Part shown: piece by piece, positions 33,799-43,189 of the stretch
How positions within the stretch are numbered: position 1 is the first letter of the stretch
Layout: the number at the start of each line of letters is the position of its first letter
NCBI GenBank assembly: GCA_945949045.1
Contig: CAMFDG010000010.1
Coordinates: 1-57,187, forward strand
DNA length: 57,187 nt
DNA from: an uncultured Lachnospiraceae bacterium
GTDB taxonomy: Bacteria; Bacillota; Clostridia; Lachnospirales; Lachnospiraceae
Reading direction: 5' to 3'
Made by a program: the position numbers and the translations under genes
The notes under the pieces: model-generated
The model's input: the letters and a program-made list of their open reading frames with translations, nothing else
Told to the model about the DNA's origin: nothing
Database searches by the model: none

Positions 33799-34632
33799 AT
33801 GAAATTTACAAAGATGCATGGTTGCGGAAATGATTACGTATATGTGAATCTTTTTGAGGAAAAGATCGCAGATCCGGCGGCACTTTCCATCAAGGTCAGT
33901 GACCGGCATTTCGGGATTGGTTCTGACGGCCTGATCACCATCGGACCGTCACAGCAGGCGGATTTTCGAATGAGAATTTATAATGCGGACGGCTCAGAGG
34001 CTGAAATGTGTGGAAACGGCATCCGATGTGTGGCGAAGTATGTATATGATCACCATATGACAGACCGGAAAGAAATTACCGTTGAAACGGGGGCGGGAAT
34101 CAAAACGCTTCAGTTGACCGTAGAGGACGGAAAGGTTACCCAGGTTCGTGTGGACATGGGACAGCCTATTTTAGAGCCGGAGCAGATTCCGGTCCTGGCC
34201 TCAGGGGACAGGGTCGTGGATGAACCGATTACGGCCGGGGGAAAGGAATGGCGGATGACCTGCGTGTCCATGGGGAATCCCCATGCAGTAATGTTTGTGG
34301 AGGATGTGGACGCTTTTGATCTTGAGACCTACGGGCCGGCTTTCGAAAACCATGAGCGTTTCCCCAAGAGAATTAACGCGGAATTTGTGCAGATCATTTC
34401 CCGGACGGAGGCATCCATGCGGGTTTGGGAGCGCGGCTCTGCCGAGACCTTTGCCTGCGGCACGGGAACCTGTGCCACTGTCATGGCCTGTATTTTAAAT
34501 GGTCTGACGGACAATCGGGTACTCGTACACCTACGGGGAGGGGATCTGCTGATCGAATATGATCCCCGGAGCAATCATATTTTTATGACGGGACCGGCCA
34601 CAGAAGTGTTTCAGGGCCAGTGGGAACAGTAA
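33799..34632 (+). CDS. dapF: Diaminopimelate epimerase
   Basis: DapF interconverts LL- and meso-diaminopimelate for lysine and peptidoglycan synthesis. The 277-residue protein begins MKFTKMHGCGNDYVYVN and has the two catalytic cysteines in EMCGNGIRC and FACGTGTCA. The frame is open from 33772, but the ATG at 33799 gives the standard N-terminus and has GAGGGAGG 10 nt upstream. It lies before murE, the enzyme that uses its product, with 27 bp between: a short cell-wall precursor operon. Confidence 0.97.
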   Translation: MKFTKMHGCGNDYVYVNLFEEKIADPAALSIKVSDRHFGIGSDGLITIGPSQQADFRMRIYNADGSEAEMCGNGIRCVAKYVYDHHMTDRKEITVETGAGIKTLQLTVEDGKVTQVRVDMGQPILEPEQIPVLASGDRVVDEPITAGGKEWRMTCVSMGNPHAVMFVEDVDAFDLETYGPAFENHERFPKRINAEFVQIISRTEASMRVWERGSAETFACGTGTCATVMACILNGLTDNRVLVHLRGGDLLIEYDPRSNHIFMTGPATEVFQGQWEQ

Positions 34633-34659
34633 GAAATGCTGATTTGAAGGAGAAAATAA

Positions 34660-36132
34660 ATGAAGATTAAACAACTTCTTGAAAAGACGGAATATGAACT
34701 TCTCGCAGGGAATCTGGATACAGAAATCACAACATTGGTCTATGACTCCAGAAAGGTGGAGAAGGGGAGCGCTTTTGTCTGCATCAGCGGAAGCGTGAGG
34801 GACGCACATGACTTTATCCCGGATGTGATAAAACAGGGGGCTGCTGCAGTCATTGTGGAGCATGAGGTAAATATCGATCCGGCTGTGACTTATATCAAGG
34901 TGAAGGACAGCAGACTGGCTCTTGCAAATATGGCTGCTGCCTATTTTGGCTATCCGGCAGAGAAACTTAAGACCATTGGAATCACCGGTACAAAGGGAAA
35001 GACAACCACAACCTATATGGTGAAATCCATTTTGGAATCGGCGGGGATTAAGACGGGACTGATCGGAACCATTGAATCGGTTATCGGAGATAAACGGATT
35101 CCTTCTGCCAATACAACGCCGGAATCTTACCGGGTGCAGGAACTGTTTTCCGAGATGGTGGAGGCAGGTCTTGACGCTGTGGTGATGGAAGTATCCTCCC
35201 AGGCGCTGATGCTGCACCGGGTATCCGGTTTTACTTTTGACATTGGCGTGTTCACCAATCTGGAGCCGGATCACATCGGAGAGAATGAGCACAAGGATTT
35301 TGCAGATTATATGCACTGCAAAAGTCTTCTGTTTCGGCAGTGCAGACACGGTATCTTCAATGGGGACAGCGAGTACCTGCAGGGAATTCTGGAAGGACAT
35401 ACCTGCTCTGTGGAGACCTTCGGTTTTGGAAGTGCAAATGACCTGATTGCTCAGGATGTGGAACTGAAAAAAGAGCATGGAGCTCTTGGGGTGCGCTATC
35501 ATGTGGGGGGCGAGATGAATTTTGATGTGGAGGTCAATGTGCCGGGCCGCTTTTCTGTATACAATTCATTGACCGCCATTGCCATCTGCCATCATTTCGG
35601 CGTTGATGAGGACAAAATCAAGGAAGCTCTTTCCCATGTGAGTGTAAAGGGGAGAATTGAGATTGTACCGGTGACTAAGAGATATACGATCATGATCGAC
35701 TATGCGCATAATGCCATGTCATTGGAAAGTCTTTTGACTACTCTTAAGGAGTATGAACCGGGGCGGCTGGTCTGCCTGTTCGGATGTGGCGGTAATCGGG
35801 CAAAATCAAGGCGTTATGAGATGGGAGAGGTTTCCTCAAAGCTGGCGGATCTGACGGTTGTCACCTCCGATAATCCCAGAAATGAGGAGCCCATGGACAT
35901 TATCAATGATATTCTGGTGGGCGTACACAAGGCGGATGGTGAATATGTGACGATTCCGGATCGCAAGGAGGCCATTGCCTACTGCATGGAGAATGCAGAG
36001 GATGGCGATATTGTGGTTCTCGCAGGCAAGGGACATGAGGATTATCAGGAGATCAGGGGCGTCAAGCATCATATGGATGAGAGAGAACTGATTGCCGAAA
36101 TTATTCGGGAAAATCCTCAGTTAAAACTATAA
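34660..36132 (+). CDS. murE: UDP-MurNAc-tripeptide ligase MurE, diaminopimelate type
   Basis: MurE adds the third amino acid to UDP-MurNAc-L-Ala-D-Glu in the cytoplasm. The 490-residue protein has the ATP loop GITGTKGKTTTTYMV, NTTPES, the carbamylated-lysine region, and the substrate motif SDNPRNEEP; DNPR marks ligases that add meso-diaminopimelate, which agrees with dapF just upstream. MIDYAHNAMSLE is another conserved block. Length is standard. No mraY, murD or ftsW is adjacent, so the gene is outside the usual dcw cluster. Confidence 0.97.
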   Translation: MKIKQLLEKTEYELLAGNLDTEITTLVYDSRKVEKGSAFVCISGSVRDAHDFIPDVIKQGAAAVIVEHEVNIDPAVTYIKVKDSRLALANMAAAYFGYPAEKLKTIGITGTKGKTTTTYMVKSILESAGIKTGLIGTIESVIGDKRIPSANTTPESYRVQELFSEMVEAGLDAVVMEVSSQALMLHRVSGFTFDIGVFTNLEPDHIGENEHKDFADYMHCKSLLFRQCRHGIFNGDSEYLQGILEGHTCSVETFGFGSANDLIAQDVELKKEHGALGVRYHVGGEMNFDVEVNVPGRFSVYNSLTAIAICHHFGVDEDKIKEALSHVSVKGRIEIVPVTKRYTIMIDYAHNAMSLESLLTTLKEYEPGRLVCLFGCGGNRAKSRRYEMGEVSSKLADLTVVTSDNPRNEEPMDIINDILVGVHKADGEYVTIPDRKEAIAYCMENAEDGDIVVLAGKGHEDYQEIRGVKHHMDERELIAEIIRENPQLKL

Positions 36133-36149
36133 TCAAGGAAGAAGAATTC

Positions 36150-36722
36150 ATGGGAAAGCAGAACTGGAAACCGGGAAATATGCTGAATCCTGTGCCCGCA
36201 GTCATGGTGAGCACGGCGGATGAAAATGGAAAACCGAATATTCTTACGATTGCGTGGACGGGAACCGTGTGCACGAATCCGCCGATGGTTTCTATTTCGG
36301 TAAGACCTTCCCGGTACTCCTACGAGGCGATTCAGAAAACGGGAGAATTTGTCATCAATCTTACAGACGAATCGCTGGCCTATGCCTGTGATTACTGCGG
36401 GGTGGTGAGCGGAAGAGAGGTAGACAAATTTAAGAAGCTTGGGCTGACACCCCTTTCGATGCCCCATGTGAGTGCTCCCGGAATTGCAGAGAGTCCGGTC
36501 TCTATCGAGTGCCGGGTAAAAAATGCTGTTGAGCTTGGCAGCCATACCATGTTTACAGCGGAGGTGCTGGGAGTGACTGTGGAGGATTCCTATATGGATG
36601 AAAACGGCAAATTTGACATCAATTGCCTGGGACTTATCATGTATTCCCATGGAGAGTATTTTACCCTGGGGAAGAAAGTTGGAAAATTTGGATACAGTAT
36701 AAAGAAAAAACCGTCTGCGTGA
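36150..36722 (+). CDS. Flavin reductase-like FMN-binding protein (flavoredoxin type)
   Basis: The 190-residue protein has the split-barrel flavin-binding pattern: PAVMVSTADENGKPNILTIAWTG at the start, NPPMVSISVRPSRYSYEAI, and GEFVINL. Proteins of this family bind FMN and serve as small electron carriers or flavin reductases in anaerobes. The start ATG follows AAGGAAGAA. It is 18 bp after murE, so probably on the same mRNA. Its 3' end forms part of a terminator shared with the reverse gene. Electron donor and acceptor are unknown. Confidence 0.88.
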   Translation: MGKQNWKPGNMLNPVPAVMVSTADENGKPNILTIAWTGTVCTNPPMVSISVRPSRYSYEAIQKTGEFVINLTDESLAYACDYCGVVSGREVDKFKKLGLTPLSMPHVSAPGIAESPVSIECRVKNAVELGSHTMFTAEVLGVTVEDSYMDENGKFDINCLGLIMYSHGEYFTLGKKVGKFGYSIKKKPSA

Positions 36723-36737
36723 GCAGGCGGTTTATTT
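36704..36737. terminator. Bidirectional terminator between convergent genes
   Basis: AAACCGTCTGC (36708-36718) pairs with GCAGGCGGTTT (36723-36733, one G-T pair). A-run on the left and T-run on the right serve both strands; the stem overlaps the last codons of the flavin reductase and abuts the DUF4364 stop. Confidence 0.85.
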
Positions 36738-37247
36738 CATCAGAAGATCCATCAGATAGGCATATACCTCTTCATTTTGTTCCTTCCAGTTGGCACAGAT
36801 GGTTTCGGCCTGTTCCTTCGTTTTCACCAGAAGGGTCAGGTCTACAAGGGTGTCTCCGTCAGATCGGGCCTGACACCGGACGGAATACTTCTGACCGGTG
36901 GTGCGGTAGTAATTGGCCAGCAGGGAATTTTCCTGCCGAAATTCCACCTGATTTTCCTGAAAAAATTTCTTGACATCCTCTTCAATCTCGTCGTTCAGTT
37001 TGTTCTCAAAATAATTTAAGGTCTCTTTGCCGGAATCTGTAATCGTATATTGGGTATTCGAATGAGTGGTTTCTGACAGAATCAGGCCGGCATCCTCAAG
37101 ATCTCCGATTACCTCCTGTACCCGGAAGTAATCCGTGTAATCCCGATCCAGAAAGAAATTGGAAATCTGTGTGTTGGTAAGTGGAAAACCAGCCTTATCA
37201 AGCATATATAAAATGGTGATTTTATAAATTGTAAATGGTTCAGCCAT
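36732..37247 (-). CDS. DUF4364 family protein
   Basis: The 171-residue protein matches DUF4364, widespread in Clostridia. The N-terminal 75 residues look like a winged helix (ITILYMLDKAGFPLTNTQIS, VQEVIGDLEDAGLI, YTITDSGKETL), so DNA binding is plausible; the C-terminal half (residues 80-171) is an alpha/beta domain. Its start overlaps the end of the radical SAM gene by 8 bp, so they are co-translated. The biological role is not established. Confidence 0.88.
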   Translation of the reverse strand: MAEPFTIYKITILYMLDKAGFPLTNTQISNFFLDRDYTDYFRVQEVIGDLEDAGLILSETTHSNTQYTITDSGKETLNYFENKLNDEIEEDVKKFFQENQVEFRQENSLLANYYRTTGQKYSVRCQARSDGDTLVDLTLLVKTKEQAETICANWKEQNEEVYAYLMDLLMK

Positions 37248-38172
37248 GATAAAGTGCTCCTTGTCTGGTACCGCGCTCCTTCAGGCGGTGCCGGATGGTA
37301 TTCAGTACGCGTTTTTTGTCCAGGCTCCAAAGGGGTGCCACCAGAAGACTTCGGGGACCGTCTCCGGTCAGACGGTGGATTACGATGTCGGGAGGAAGCA
37401 GCTCCAGGCAGTCGATCACAAGCTCACAGTATTCCGAAAGCTCCATCAGAGGAAAGGGGGAAGCGGCAAAGCTTTCTCCCAGGGCAGTACCCCTTAGGAT
37501 GTGTAACAGCTGCAGCTTTACACCGGATATGGGAAGTTTTGACAGATGTCTTACGGTATCCAGCATCATTTCGCGGGTCTCTCCCGGGAGGCCTAAGATC
37601 ACATGGGCAATGACCGGAATGTTTCTTTGGTGCAGGGCGTATACCGCCTGGTCAAACTGTTCTACCGTCGTGTGGGTATTCATGAGACGTAAGGTCTTAT
37701 TGTGAATCGTCTGAAGCCCCAGCTCGATCCATACCGGTTTTTGACTTTGCAGTTCACAGAGCAGATCCAGAACATTTCCGGGGAGGCAGTCACTTCTTGT
37801 TCCGATGGAAAGTGCCACGATCTCCTCGGGTTTCATTGCCGCAGAAAAAAGTGCACGAAGCCTGTCCACGGGGGCATAAGTGTTGGTGTAGGACTGAAAA
37901 TAGGCGATAAATTTCCGGCAGCCGGTCTTGCCTTCAATCCTCTTTCTGGCCTCTGCAAGCTGCTTTTCCACAGGAAGAGCAGCATTGGCGGCAAAATCTC
38001 CGGAGCCGCCCTCACTGCAGAAAGCACAGCCGCCAATGCCCAGCGTACCATCCCGGTTGGGACAGGACATGCCGCCGCTTAAGCTGAGACGGTATACCTT
38101 TTGGCCAAAGGTGTCCTGACAATAATCGTTCAGGGAATAAAACCGTCTGTCAGCGTCGGAGGGGGTTTTCAT
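37240..38172 (-). CDS. Radical SAM protein, TIGR01212/YhcC-YtqA type
   Basis: The 310-residue protein carries the family's unusual cluster motif CPNRDGTLGIGGCAFC (three cysteines near residues 36-51), FIAYFQSYTNTYAP, SIGTRSDCLP, WIELGLQT and HVILGLPGE. This family of radical SAM enzymes is widespread but its substrate is not settled; tRNA or wobble-base chemistry has been suggested for relatives. It starts one base after the malic enzyme stop, with no ribosome site of its own in TCATATCTCTTAAT, so translation probably restarts after malic enzyme. Confidence 0.93.
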   Translation of the reverse strand: MKTPSDADRRFYSLNDYCQDTFGQKVYRLSLSGGMSCPNRDGTLGIGGCAFCSEGGSGDFAANAALPVEKQLAEARKRIEGKTGCRKFIAYFQSYTNTYAPVDRLRALFSAAMKPEEIVALSIGTRSDCLPGNVLDLLCELQSQKPVWIELGLQTIHNKTLRLMNTHTTVEQFDQAVYALHQRNIPVIAHVILGLPGETREMMLDTVRHLSKLPISGVKLQLLHILRGTALGESFAASPFPLMELSEYCELVIDCLELLPPDIVIHRLTGDGPRSLLVAPLWSLDKKRVLNTIRHRLKERGTRQGALYHG

Positions 38173-38173
38173 A

Positions 38174-39325
38174 TTAAGAGATATGAGACTTTACCGCCTG
38201 GCTGACGACCTCAGCAACCCGTGGATCAAAAGCCTCAGGCATGATAAAGTCCTCATTTAATTCTTCGTCAGAAACCAGTGCTGCCAAGGCTTCTGCAGCA
38301 GCAAGCTTCATTTCCTCTGTGATCTGCTTTGCATGTCCCTCCAGTGCGCCTTTAAAAATTCCCGGGAAGGCGATCACGTTGTTGACCTGATTCGGGAAGT
38401 CGCTTCTTCCGGTGCCCACGACCTTTGCTCCGGCAGCCTTGGCAACGTCCGGCATGATTTCCGGTACCGGATTGGCCATGGCGAAAAGAATGGCATCCTG
38501 ATTCATGGAAGAGACCATTTCCGGTGTCACAATGTTCGGTGCGGAAACCCCCACGAAGATATCAGCGCCGCGAAGTGCGTCGGCAAGGGTGCCGGTGGCA
38601 TTTTCCAGATTGGTCACTTCGGTCATTTTCTTCTGCATCCAATTGAGGTTCGGGTAATCCTTTCCGATGATTCCCTCCCGGTCGCACATGGTCACATGTT
38701 TAAATCCGTAGGTCAGCAGCAGCTTGGTGATGGCAATACCGGCAGATCCGGCGCCGTTTACTACCACCCGGCAGTCCTCCTTTTTCTTGCCTGTGACACG
38801 AAGGCCGTTGATGATGCCGGCCAGAACTACGATGGCAGTGCCGTGCTGGTCATCGTGGAATACCGGAATGTCAAGCATTTCCTTTAGGCGCTCCTCAATT
38901 TCAAAACAGCGCGGTGCGGAAATATCCTCCAGATTGATGCCGCCAAAGCCGGGGGCAATGTTTTTCACAGCGGTAATGATCTCCTCGGTATCCTGAGTGT
39001 CCAGACAGATCGGAACAGCATTCACATTTCCAAATTCCTTGAAAAGAACGCATTTACCCTCCATCACAGGCATGGCTGCGTAAGGTCCGATGTTGCCAAG
39101 GCCTAAAACCGCGCTTCCGTCGGAAACAACCGCTACGGTGTTGGACTTCCAGGTGTAGGTGTATGCCTCGGCAGGATTTTCGGCGATGACCTTGCAGGGC
39201 TCTGCGACACCGGGGGTGTAGGCAATAGCCAGGTCCTCTCTCGATTTAACTCTGGATTTGGCGATGGTTTCCAGCTTTCCGTTCCATTCTCTATGGCACT
39301 GGAGTGCCTTTTCTTTATTATCCAT
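38174..39325 (-). CDS. Malic enzyme (malate to pyruvate)
   Basis: The enzyme oxidatively decarboxylates malate to pyruvate with NAD(P)+. The 383-residue protein is the short bacterial form without a phosphotransacetylase extension: SREDLAIAYTPGVAEPCK, SDGSAVLGLGNIGPYAAMPVM, GGINLEDISAPRCFEIE (metal site), HDDQHGTA, and the nucleotide fold VVVNGAGSAGIA. NAD or NADP preference cannot be settled by eye. GAAGGAGAA precedes the ATG. It is the first gene of the reverse operon with the radical SAM and DUF4364 genes. Confidence 0.95.
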   Translation of the reverse strand: MDNKEKALQCHREWNGKLETIAKSRVKSREDLAIAYTPGVAEPCKVIAENPAEAYTYTWKSNTVAVVSDGSAVLGLGNIGPYAAMPVMEGKCVLFKEFGNVNAVPICLDTQDTEEIITAVKNIAPGFGGINLEDISAPRCFEIEERLKEMLDIPVFHDDQHGTAIVVLAGIINGLRVTGKKKEDCRVVVNGAGSAGIAITKLLLTYGFKHVTMCDREGIIGKDYPNLNWMQKKMTEVTNLENATGTLADALRGADIFVGVSAPNIVTPEMVSSMNQDAILFAMANPVPEIMPDVAKAAGAKVVGTGRSDFPNQVNNVIAFPGIFKGALEGHAKQITEEMKLAAAEALAALVSDEELNEDFIMPEAFDPRVAEVVSQAVKSHIS

Positions 39326-39361
39326 ATGTGTGTATTCTCCTTCGTGATTTTTGCTTTTTTA

Positions 39362-39390
39362 ACCATACCATTCTTATGGGGACAAATCAA
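39362..39390 (-). promoter_or_regulatory. Promoter of the malic enzyme operon
   Basis: On the minus strand, TTGATT (39385-39390), 17-nt spacer, TATGGT (39362-39367), 36 nt before the ATG. Confidence 0.5.
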
Positions 39391-39523
39391 GAAGGGAATC
39401 AAAAGAAAAAAATGCTTTTCTTTTTGAAAGAACTGTAGTATAATGGCAAGTAGAAATTTCGAGGTCGTTTCTGACAGAATTCCCTAAGAATACGATTACA
39501 ATAATAAAGAAGGAGTTCCTAAT

Positions 39524-41014
39524 ATGAGAGAAAAATATGAGAGTCTGTCGTTGGTTGTTCTCAAGGATCTGGCCAAGGCAAGAGGGCTGAAAGGCATTTC
39601 TGCAATGAAAAAGGGTGAGTTGGTTGAGCGCATGCTGGAGGAGGATGAGCGCGACCGGGAGAAGGCCCGCACGGAGCAGGAGGCAAAGGAGCCAAAGGAG
39701 CAGAAGACAGAGCGTACGGCCCGTGTGAAGAAGATGCCGGGAAATCCCCGCGAGAACGACCGCTCAGAGCGCACGGAATATGTACCTAAGACAGAGCGGG
39801 TACCACGGGTGGAGCAGGAGACCACAGCCTACGGTACCAAGGAGGAGAGTGATTCCGCAGCCATCAAGGAGGATATTGCGAGCCTTGACAGCGGGTGTAC
39901 GGTCAGCGGTATTTTGGAGGTGATGTCGGACGGCTTCGGCTTTATCCGCTGCGAGAATTATCTTCCGGGCGAGCACGATGTCTATGTGGCACCTTCCCAG
40001 ATCCGCCGCTTTAATCTGAAAACCGGTGATATTATCTGTGGCAATACGAAGGTGAAGTCGGAGCGTGAGAAGTTCTCAGCTCTTTTATATGTGACAACGG
40101 TGAACGGCTACCATCCGTCGGAGGCCCAGAGAAGAAAGAGCTTTGAGGATCTGACTCCGATCTTCCCGAATGTAAGGCTCCGCATGGAGAGACCGGGTGG
40201 ATCTGTTGCCATGCGCGTTATGGATATCGTATCTCCCATCGGTAAGGGACAGAGAGGAATGATCGTATCACCGCCGAAGGCCGGAAAGACCACCCTTCTC
40301 AAGGAAGTTGCCAAATCTGTTAAGCAGAACAATCCGGAGATGCATTTGATTATACTTCTGATCGATGAGCGTCCGGAGGAGGTGACGGATATCAAGGAGG
40401 CCATTGAAGGGGATAATGTGGAGGTTATCTACTCTACCTTCGATGAGACAGCAGAGCACCACAAGCGGGTTTCAGAGATGGTGATTGAGCGTGCGAAGCG
40501 TCTGGTAGAGCATAAGAAGGATGTCATGATCCTTCTGGACAGTATTACAAGACTGGCCCGGGCTTACAATCTGACCGTCACGCCCAGCGGACGTACACTG
40601 TCCGGAGGTCTTGATCCGGCGGCTTTGCATATGCCGAAGCGTTTCTTCGGCGCTGCAAGAAATATGCGTGAGGGCGGAAGTCTTACGATTCTTGCTACAG
40701 CGCTTGTGGATACCGGAAGCAAGATGGACGATGTGGTGTTCGAGGAATTCAAGGGAACCGGCAATATGGAGCTTGTTCTGGACCGCAAGCTCTCGGAGAA
40801 GCGTATTTTCCCGGCGGTAGATATTGTGAAATCAGGAACCCGAAGAGACGATCTGCTCCTGGATCCGGACGAGCAGATGGGCGTGGAAAATATGAGAAGA
40901 GCGCTGAATGGAATGCGCTCCGACGAGGCCGTGGAGAACATTCTCAACATGTTTGCCCACACCCGCACCAATGCGGATTTTATCAATCTGGTAAAGAAAA
41001 ACAGAATTTTATAA
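39524..41014 (+). CDS. rho: Transcription termination factor Rho
   Basis: Rho is the hexameric RNA helicase that ends transcription. The 496-residue protein has the N-terminal helical domain (about 5-45), a charged Arg/Glu/Lys-rich insertion (about 45-115) absent from the shorter E. coli type, the RNA-binding cold-shock-like domain ([20 protein letters not shown]), Walker [12 protein letters not shown] near 249, [25 protein letters not shown] and the Q/R-loop region. Bicyclomycin-contact residues appear conserved. A TATAAT at 39439-39444 gives an 80-nt leader; its -35 is poor. rpmE follows. Confidence 0.97.
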   Translation: MREKYESLSLVVLKDLAKARGLKGISAMKKGELVERMLEEDERDREKARTEQEAKEPKEQKTERTARVKKMPGNPRENDRSERTEYVPKTERVPRVEQETTAYGTKEESDSAAIKEDIASLDSGCTVSGILEVMSDGFGFIRCENYLPGEHDVYVAPSQIRRFNLKTGDIICGNTKVKSEREKFSALLYVTTVNGYHPSEAQRRKSFEDLTPIFPNVRLRMERPGGSVAMRVMDIVSPIGKGQRGMIVSPPKAGKTTLLKEVAKSVKQNNPEMHLIILLIDERPEEVTDIKEAIEGDNVEVIYSTFDETAEHHKRVSEMVIERAKRLVEHKKDVMILLDSITRLARAYNLTVTPSGRTLSGGLDPAALHMPKRFFGAARNMREGGSLTILATALVDTGSKMDDVVFEEFKGTGNMELVLDRKLSEKRIFPAVDIVKSGTRRDDLLLDPDEQMGVENMRRALNGMRSDEAVENILNMFAHTRTNADFINLVKKNRIL

Positions 41015-41021
41015 ATTACCC

Positions 41022-41050
41022 TTGCATTCATGGAACGGCTATGATACAAT
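41022..41050 (+). promoter_or_regulatory. Promoter of rpmE
   Basis: TTGCAT (41022-41027), 17-nt spacer, TACAAT (41045-41050). The 60-nt leader can form a small GTTTA/TAAAC hairpin; an L31-type autoregulatory leader is possible but not demonstrated. Confidence 0.65.
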
Positions 41051-41116
41051 GAATAAGCTGTTTATCGGGATGTAAACGGACGAACGTGTGAAAAGAATAA
41101 TAGAAGAGGTGAAAAA

Positions 41117-41317
41117 ATGAGAGAAGGAATCCATCCAGATTATTATCAGGCAACGGTTACCTGCAACTGCGGAAATACATTCGTTACAGGTTCAACAAAG
41201 CCGGAGATCCACGTAGAAATCTGTTCTAAATGTCATCCGTTCTATACTGGTCAGCAGAAGGCAAACCAGGCTCGTGGACGTATCGAACAGTTCAACAAGA
41301 AGTATGGCATGAAATAG
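41117..41317 (+). CDS. rpmE: Ribosomal protein L31, zinc-binding form
   Basis: The 66-residue protein ([20 protein letters not shown]) carries two Cys pairs, CNC near 16-18 and CSKC near 36-39, so it is the zinc-containing C+ form rather than the zinc-independent paralogue. GAAGAGGTG precedes the ATG. It is placed after rho and before the DUF1385-prmC-prfA genes, a conserved order in Firmicutes. A strong terminator follows, so the downstream genes get only read-through or their own promoter. Confidence 0.98.
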   Translation: MREGIHPDYYQATVTCNCGNTFVTGSTKPEIHVEICSKCHPFYTGQQKANQARGRIEQFNKKYGMK

Positions 41318-41334
41318 AATTGAGTACAGTGCGA

Positions 41335-41368
41335 AAGGTTGAGGCTTCGATATGCCTCAACCTTTTTT
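41335..41368 (+). terminator. Terminator of rpmE
   Basis: AAGGTTGAGGC (41335-41345) pairs perfectly with GCCTCAACCTT (41354-41364), six T in all follow the stem. It lies 16 bp before the DUF1385 start, so it may act as an attenuator for the genes behind it. Confidence 0.9.
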
Positions 41369-41384
41369 ATTAAAGGAATTGGGT

Positions 41385-42329
41385 ATGAAATATTCAGGAA
41401 TTGGCGGGCAGGCGGTCATGGAGGGCGTCATGATGAAAAATGGCGACCGTTACGCTGTGGCAGTCCGAAAGCCGGACCATAACATTGAACTGAAGGTGTC
41501 AGATTATAAGGGCACGGTGAAAAATAAGACTATTCGTAACCTTCCGCTGGTACGCGGTGTGGTGAATTTTATAGAGTCCCTGTATCTTGGCATGAGCACA
41601 CTGATGTATTCGGCCTCCTTTTTCGAGGATGATGAGGAAGATAAGGCGAAGAAGGCAGCTATGTCAAAGGAGGAACTGGAGCAGCTTGAAGCAAAGGAGA
41701 AGAAGCAGGAGAAAGCCCTGATGGGCGGAACTGTTGTCTTTTCCGTGGTCTTTGCGATCCTGCTGTTTTTCATGCTTCCGTATTTCCTGTCAGGTTTTTT
41801 CCATAAGGTGATTGCGTCGAAGACATTGATCGCCCTGCTGGAGGGTGTCATCCGTCTGTTGATCTTTGTCGCTTATATTGCGGTGATTTCCCTGACGCCG
41901 GATATCCGGAGAGTATTTATGTATCACGGGGCAGAGCACAAGTGCATCAACTGTATTGAGCACGGGCTGGAGCTGAATGTGGAGAATGTGAAAAAGAGCT
42001 CCAAGCAGCACAAACGCTGCGGAACCAGCTTTTTACTGATCGTCATGCTGATCTCTGTCGTGGTTTTTATGTTTATCCGTGTGGATTCAAGAATTTTGCA
42101 GCTGGTGCTCCGGCTGCTGCTGATTCCGGTGATCGCGGGAGTGTCTTATGAATTTATCCGTCTGGCGGGGCGTTATGACAATTGGTTTGTAAATCTGCTG
42201 AGCAGGCCCGGCCTTTGGATGCAGCGGCTTACCACAAAGGAACCGGATGATGAAATGATCGAGGTGGGCATCGCGTCTGTGGAGGCGGTGTTTGACTGGG
42301 AGAAATGGCAGAAGGAAGAGATGGTATGA
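41385..42329 (+). CDS. DUF1385 membrane protein (YqhQ-like)
   Basis: The 314-residue protein begins with the family signature YSGIGGQAVMEGVMMKNG. Hydrophobic segments lie at about 113-140, 150-178, 215-235 and 240-260; a charged Lys/Glu helix (about 80-112) precedes the first. YHGAEHKCINCIEHG is the most conserved DUF1385 block. Its function is not settled. The frame is open from 41352, but that would start inside the terminator; the ATG at 41385 has AAAGGA upstream and gives the family N-terminus. Its stop overlaps the prmC start (ATGA). Confidence 0.93.
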   Translation: MKYSGIGGQAVMEGVMMKNGDRYAVAVRKPDHNIELKVSDYKGTVKNKTIRNLPLVRGVVNFIESLYLGMSTLMYSASFFEDDEEDKAKKAAMSKEELEQLEAKEKKQEKALMGGTVVFSVVFAILLFFMLPYFLSGFFHKVIASKTLIALLEGVIRLLIFVAYIAVISLTPDIRRVFMYHGAEHKCINCIEHGLELNVENVKKSSKQHKRCGTSFLLIVMLISVVVFMFIRVDSRILQLVLRLLLIPVIAGVSYEFIRLAGRYDNWFVNLLSRPGLWMQRLTTKEPDDEMIEVGIASVEAVFDWEKWQKEEMV

Positions 42330-43165
42330 CATATCGGGAAGCAATGGTTTTGGGAGAAAAAACGTTAAATGAGGCCGGAATCGTGGATGCAAAGAACGAT
42401 GCGTGGCTGTTACTGGCCATGGCCTGCAGGATGGACCATACCTTTTACTACATGCATATTGATGAGGAAATGCCTGAGGATGCGCAGCATGAGTTTGACG
42501 GCCTCATCAGGAAACGTTCAGAACGGGTGCCGCTGCAGTATATTACCGGAGAACAGGAATTCATGGGGCTTACTTTCCACGTGAACTCCAGTGTCCTGAT
42601 TCCGAGACAGGATACGGAGACACTGGTGGAGGAAGCTTTAAAGCTGGTGAAGCCGGGCATGAAGATCATGGATATGTGTACCGGCTCCGGCTGTGTGCTC
42701 ATCAGTATCCTGAAGAATGCCCACGGTGTGGAGGGCTTCGGCTATGACATTTCCAAACAGGCTATTAATGTGGCCAAGGAAAATGCGAAGTTCAATGACG
42801 TAGCGGCAGATTTTGAGAGGAGTGACCTCTTTGACGATGTCATGGAGGAGCAATTTGATATGATGGTATCGAATCCGCCTTATATCCGGAGTGACGAGAT
42901 TGCGGCGCTCATGCCGGAGGTGGCAGATTTCGAGCCTCATGAGGCCCTGGATGGGAAAGAGGATGGCCTGTATTTTTACAGGAAGCTTATTGCCGGATGT
43001 GGGGAATTCATGAAACCGGGCGGCTATGTGCTGTTTGAGATCGGATATGATCAGGGAACGGAAGTATCCTCCATGATGAAAAATGCCGGTTTCGAAGAGG
43101 TTACTGTTGTGAAAGATCTGGCACATCATGACCGGGTGGTTCTGGGTAAGCTTCCCGTGGAATAA
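42326..43165 (+). CDS. prmC: Peptide chain release factor N5-glutamine methyltransferase
   Basis: PrmC methylates the Gln of the GGQ motif in release factors. The 279-residue protein has a helical N-terminal domain (about 1-80), the SAM site MDMCTGSGCVLISIL near 113-127 and the catalytic NPPY (MVSNPPYIRSDEI) near 184-190. Its substrate gene prfA is 24 bp downstream. The ATG at 42326 overlaps the upstream stop as ATGA, which indicates translational coupling with the DUF1385 gene; the earlier in-frame ATG at 42305 would overlap more and is unlikely. Confidence 0.96.
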   Translation: MTYREAMVLGEKTLNEAGIVDAKNDAWLLLAMACRMDHTFYYMHIDEEMPEDAQHEFDGLIRKRSERVPLQYITGEQEFMGLTFHVNSSVLIPRQDTETLVEEALKLVKPGMKIMDMCTGSGCVLISILKNAHGVEGFGYDISKQAINVAKENAKFNDVAADFERSDLFDDVMEEQFDMMVSNPPYIRSDEIAALMPEVADFEPHEALDGKEDGLYFYRKLIAGCGEFMKPGGYVLFEIGYDQGTEVSSMMKNAGFEEVTVVKDLAHHDRVVLGKLPVE

Positions 43166-43189
43166 TCTCTAGGAAAGAAAGGAAAAGCT

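Noticed and set aside
36732-37247. DUF4364 protein as the antitoxin of a toxin pair with the radical SAM protein
   Set aside because: The radical SAM enzyme and DUF4364 are widespread core proteins; the overlap only indicates an operon.
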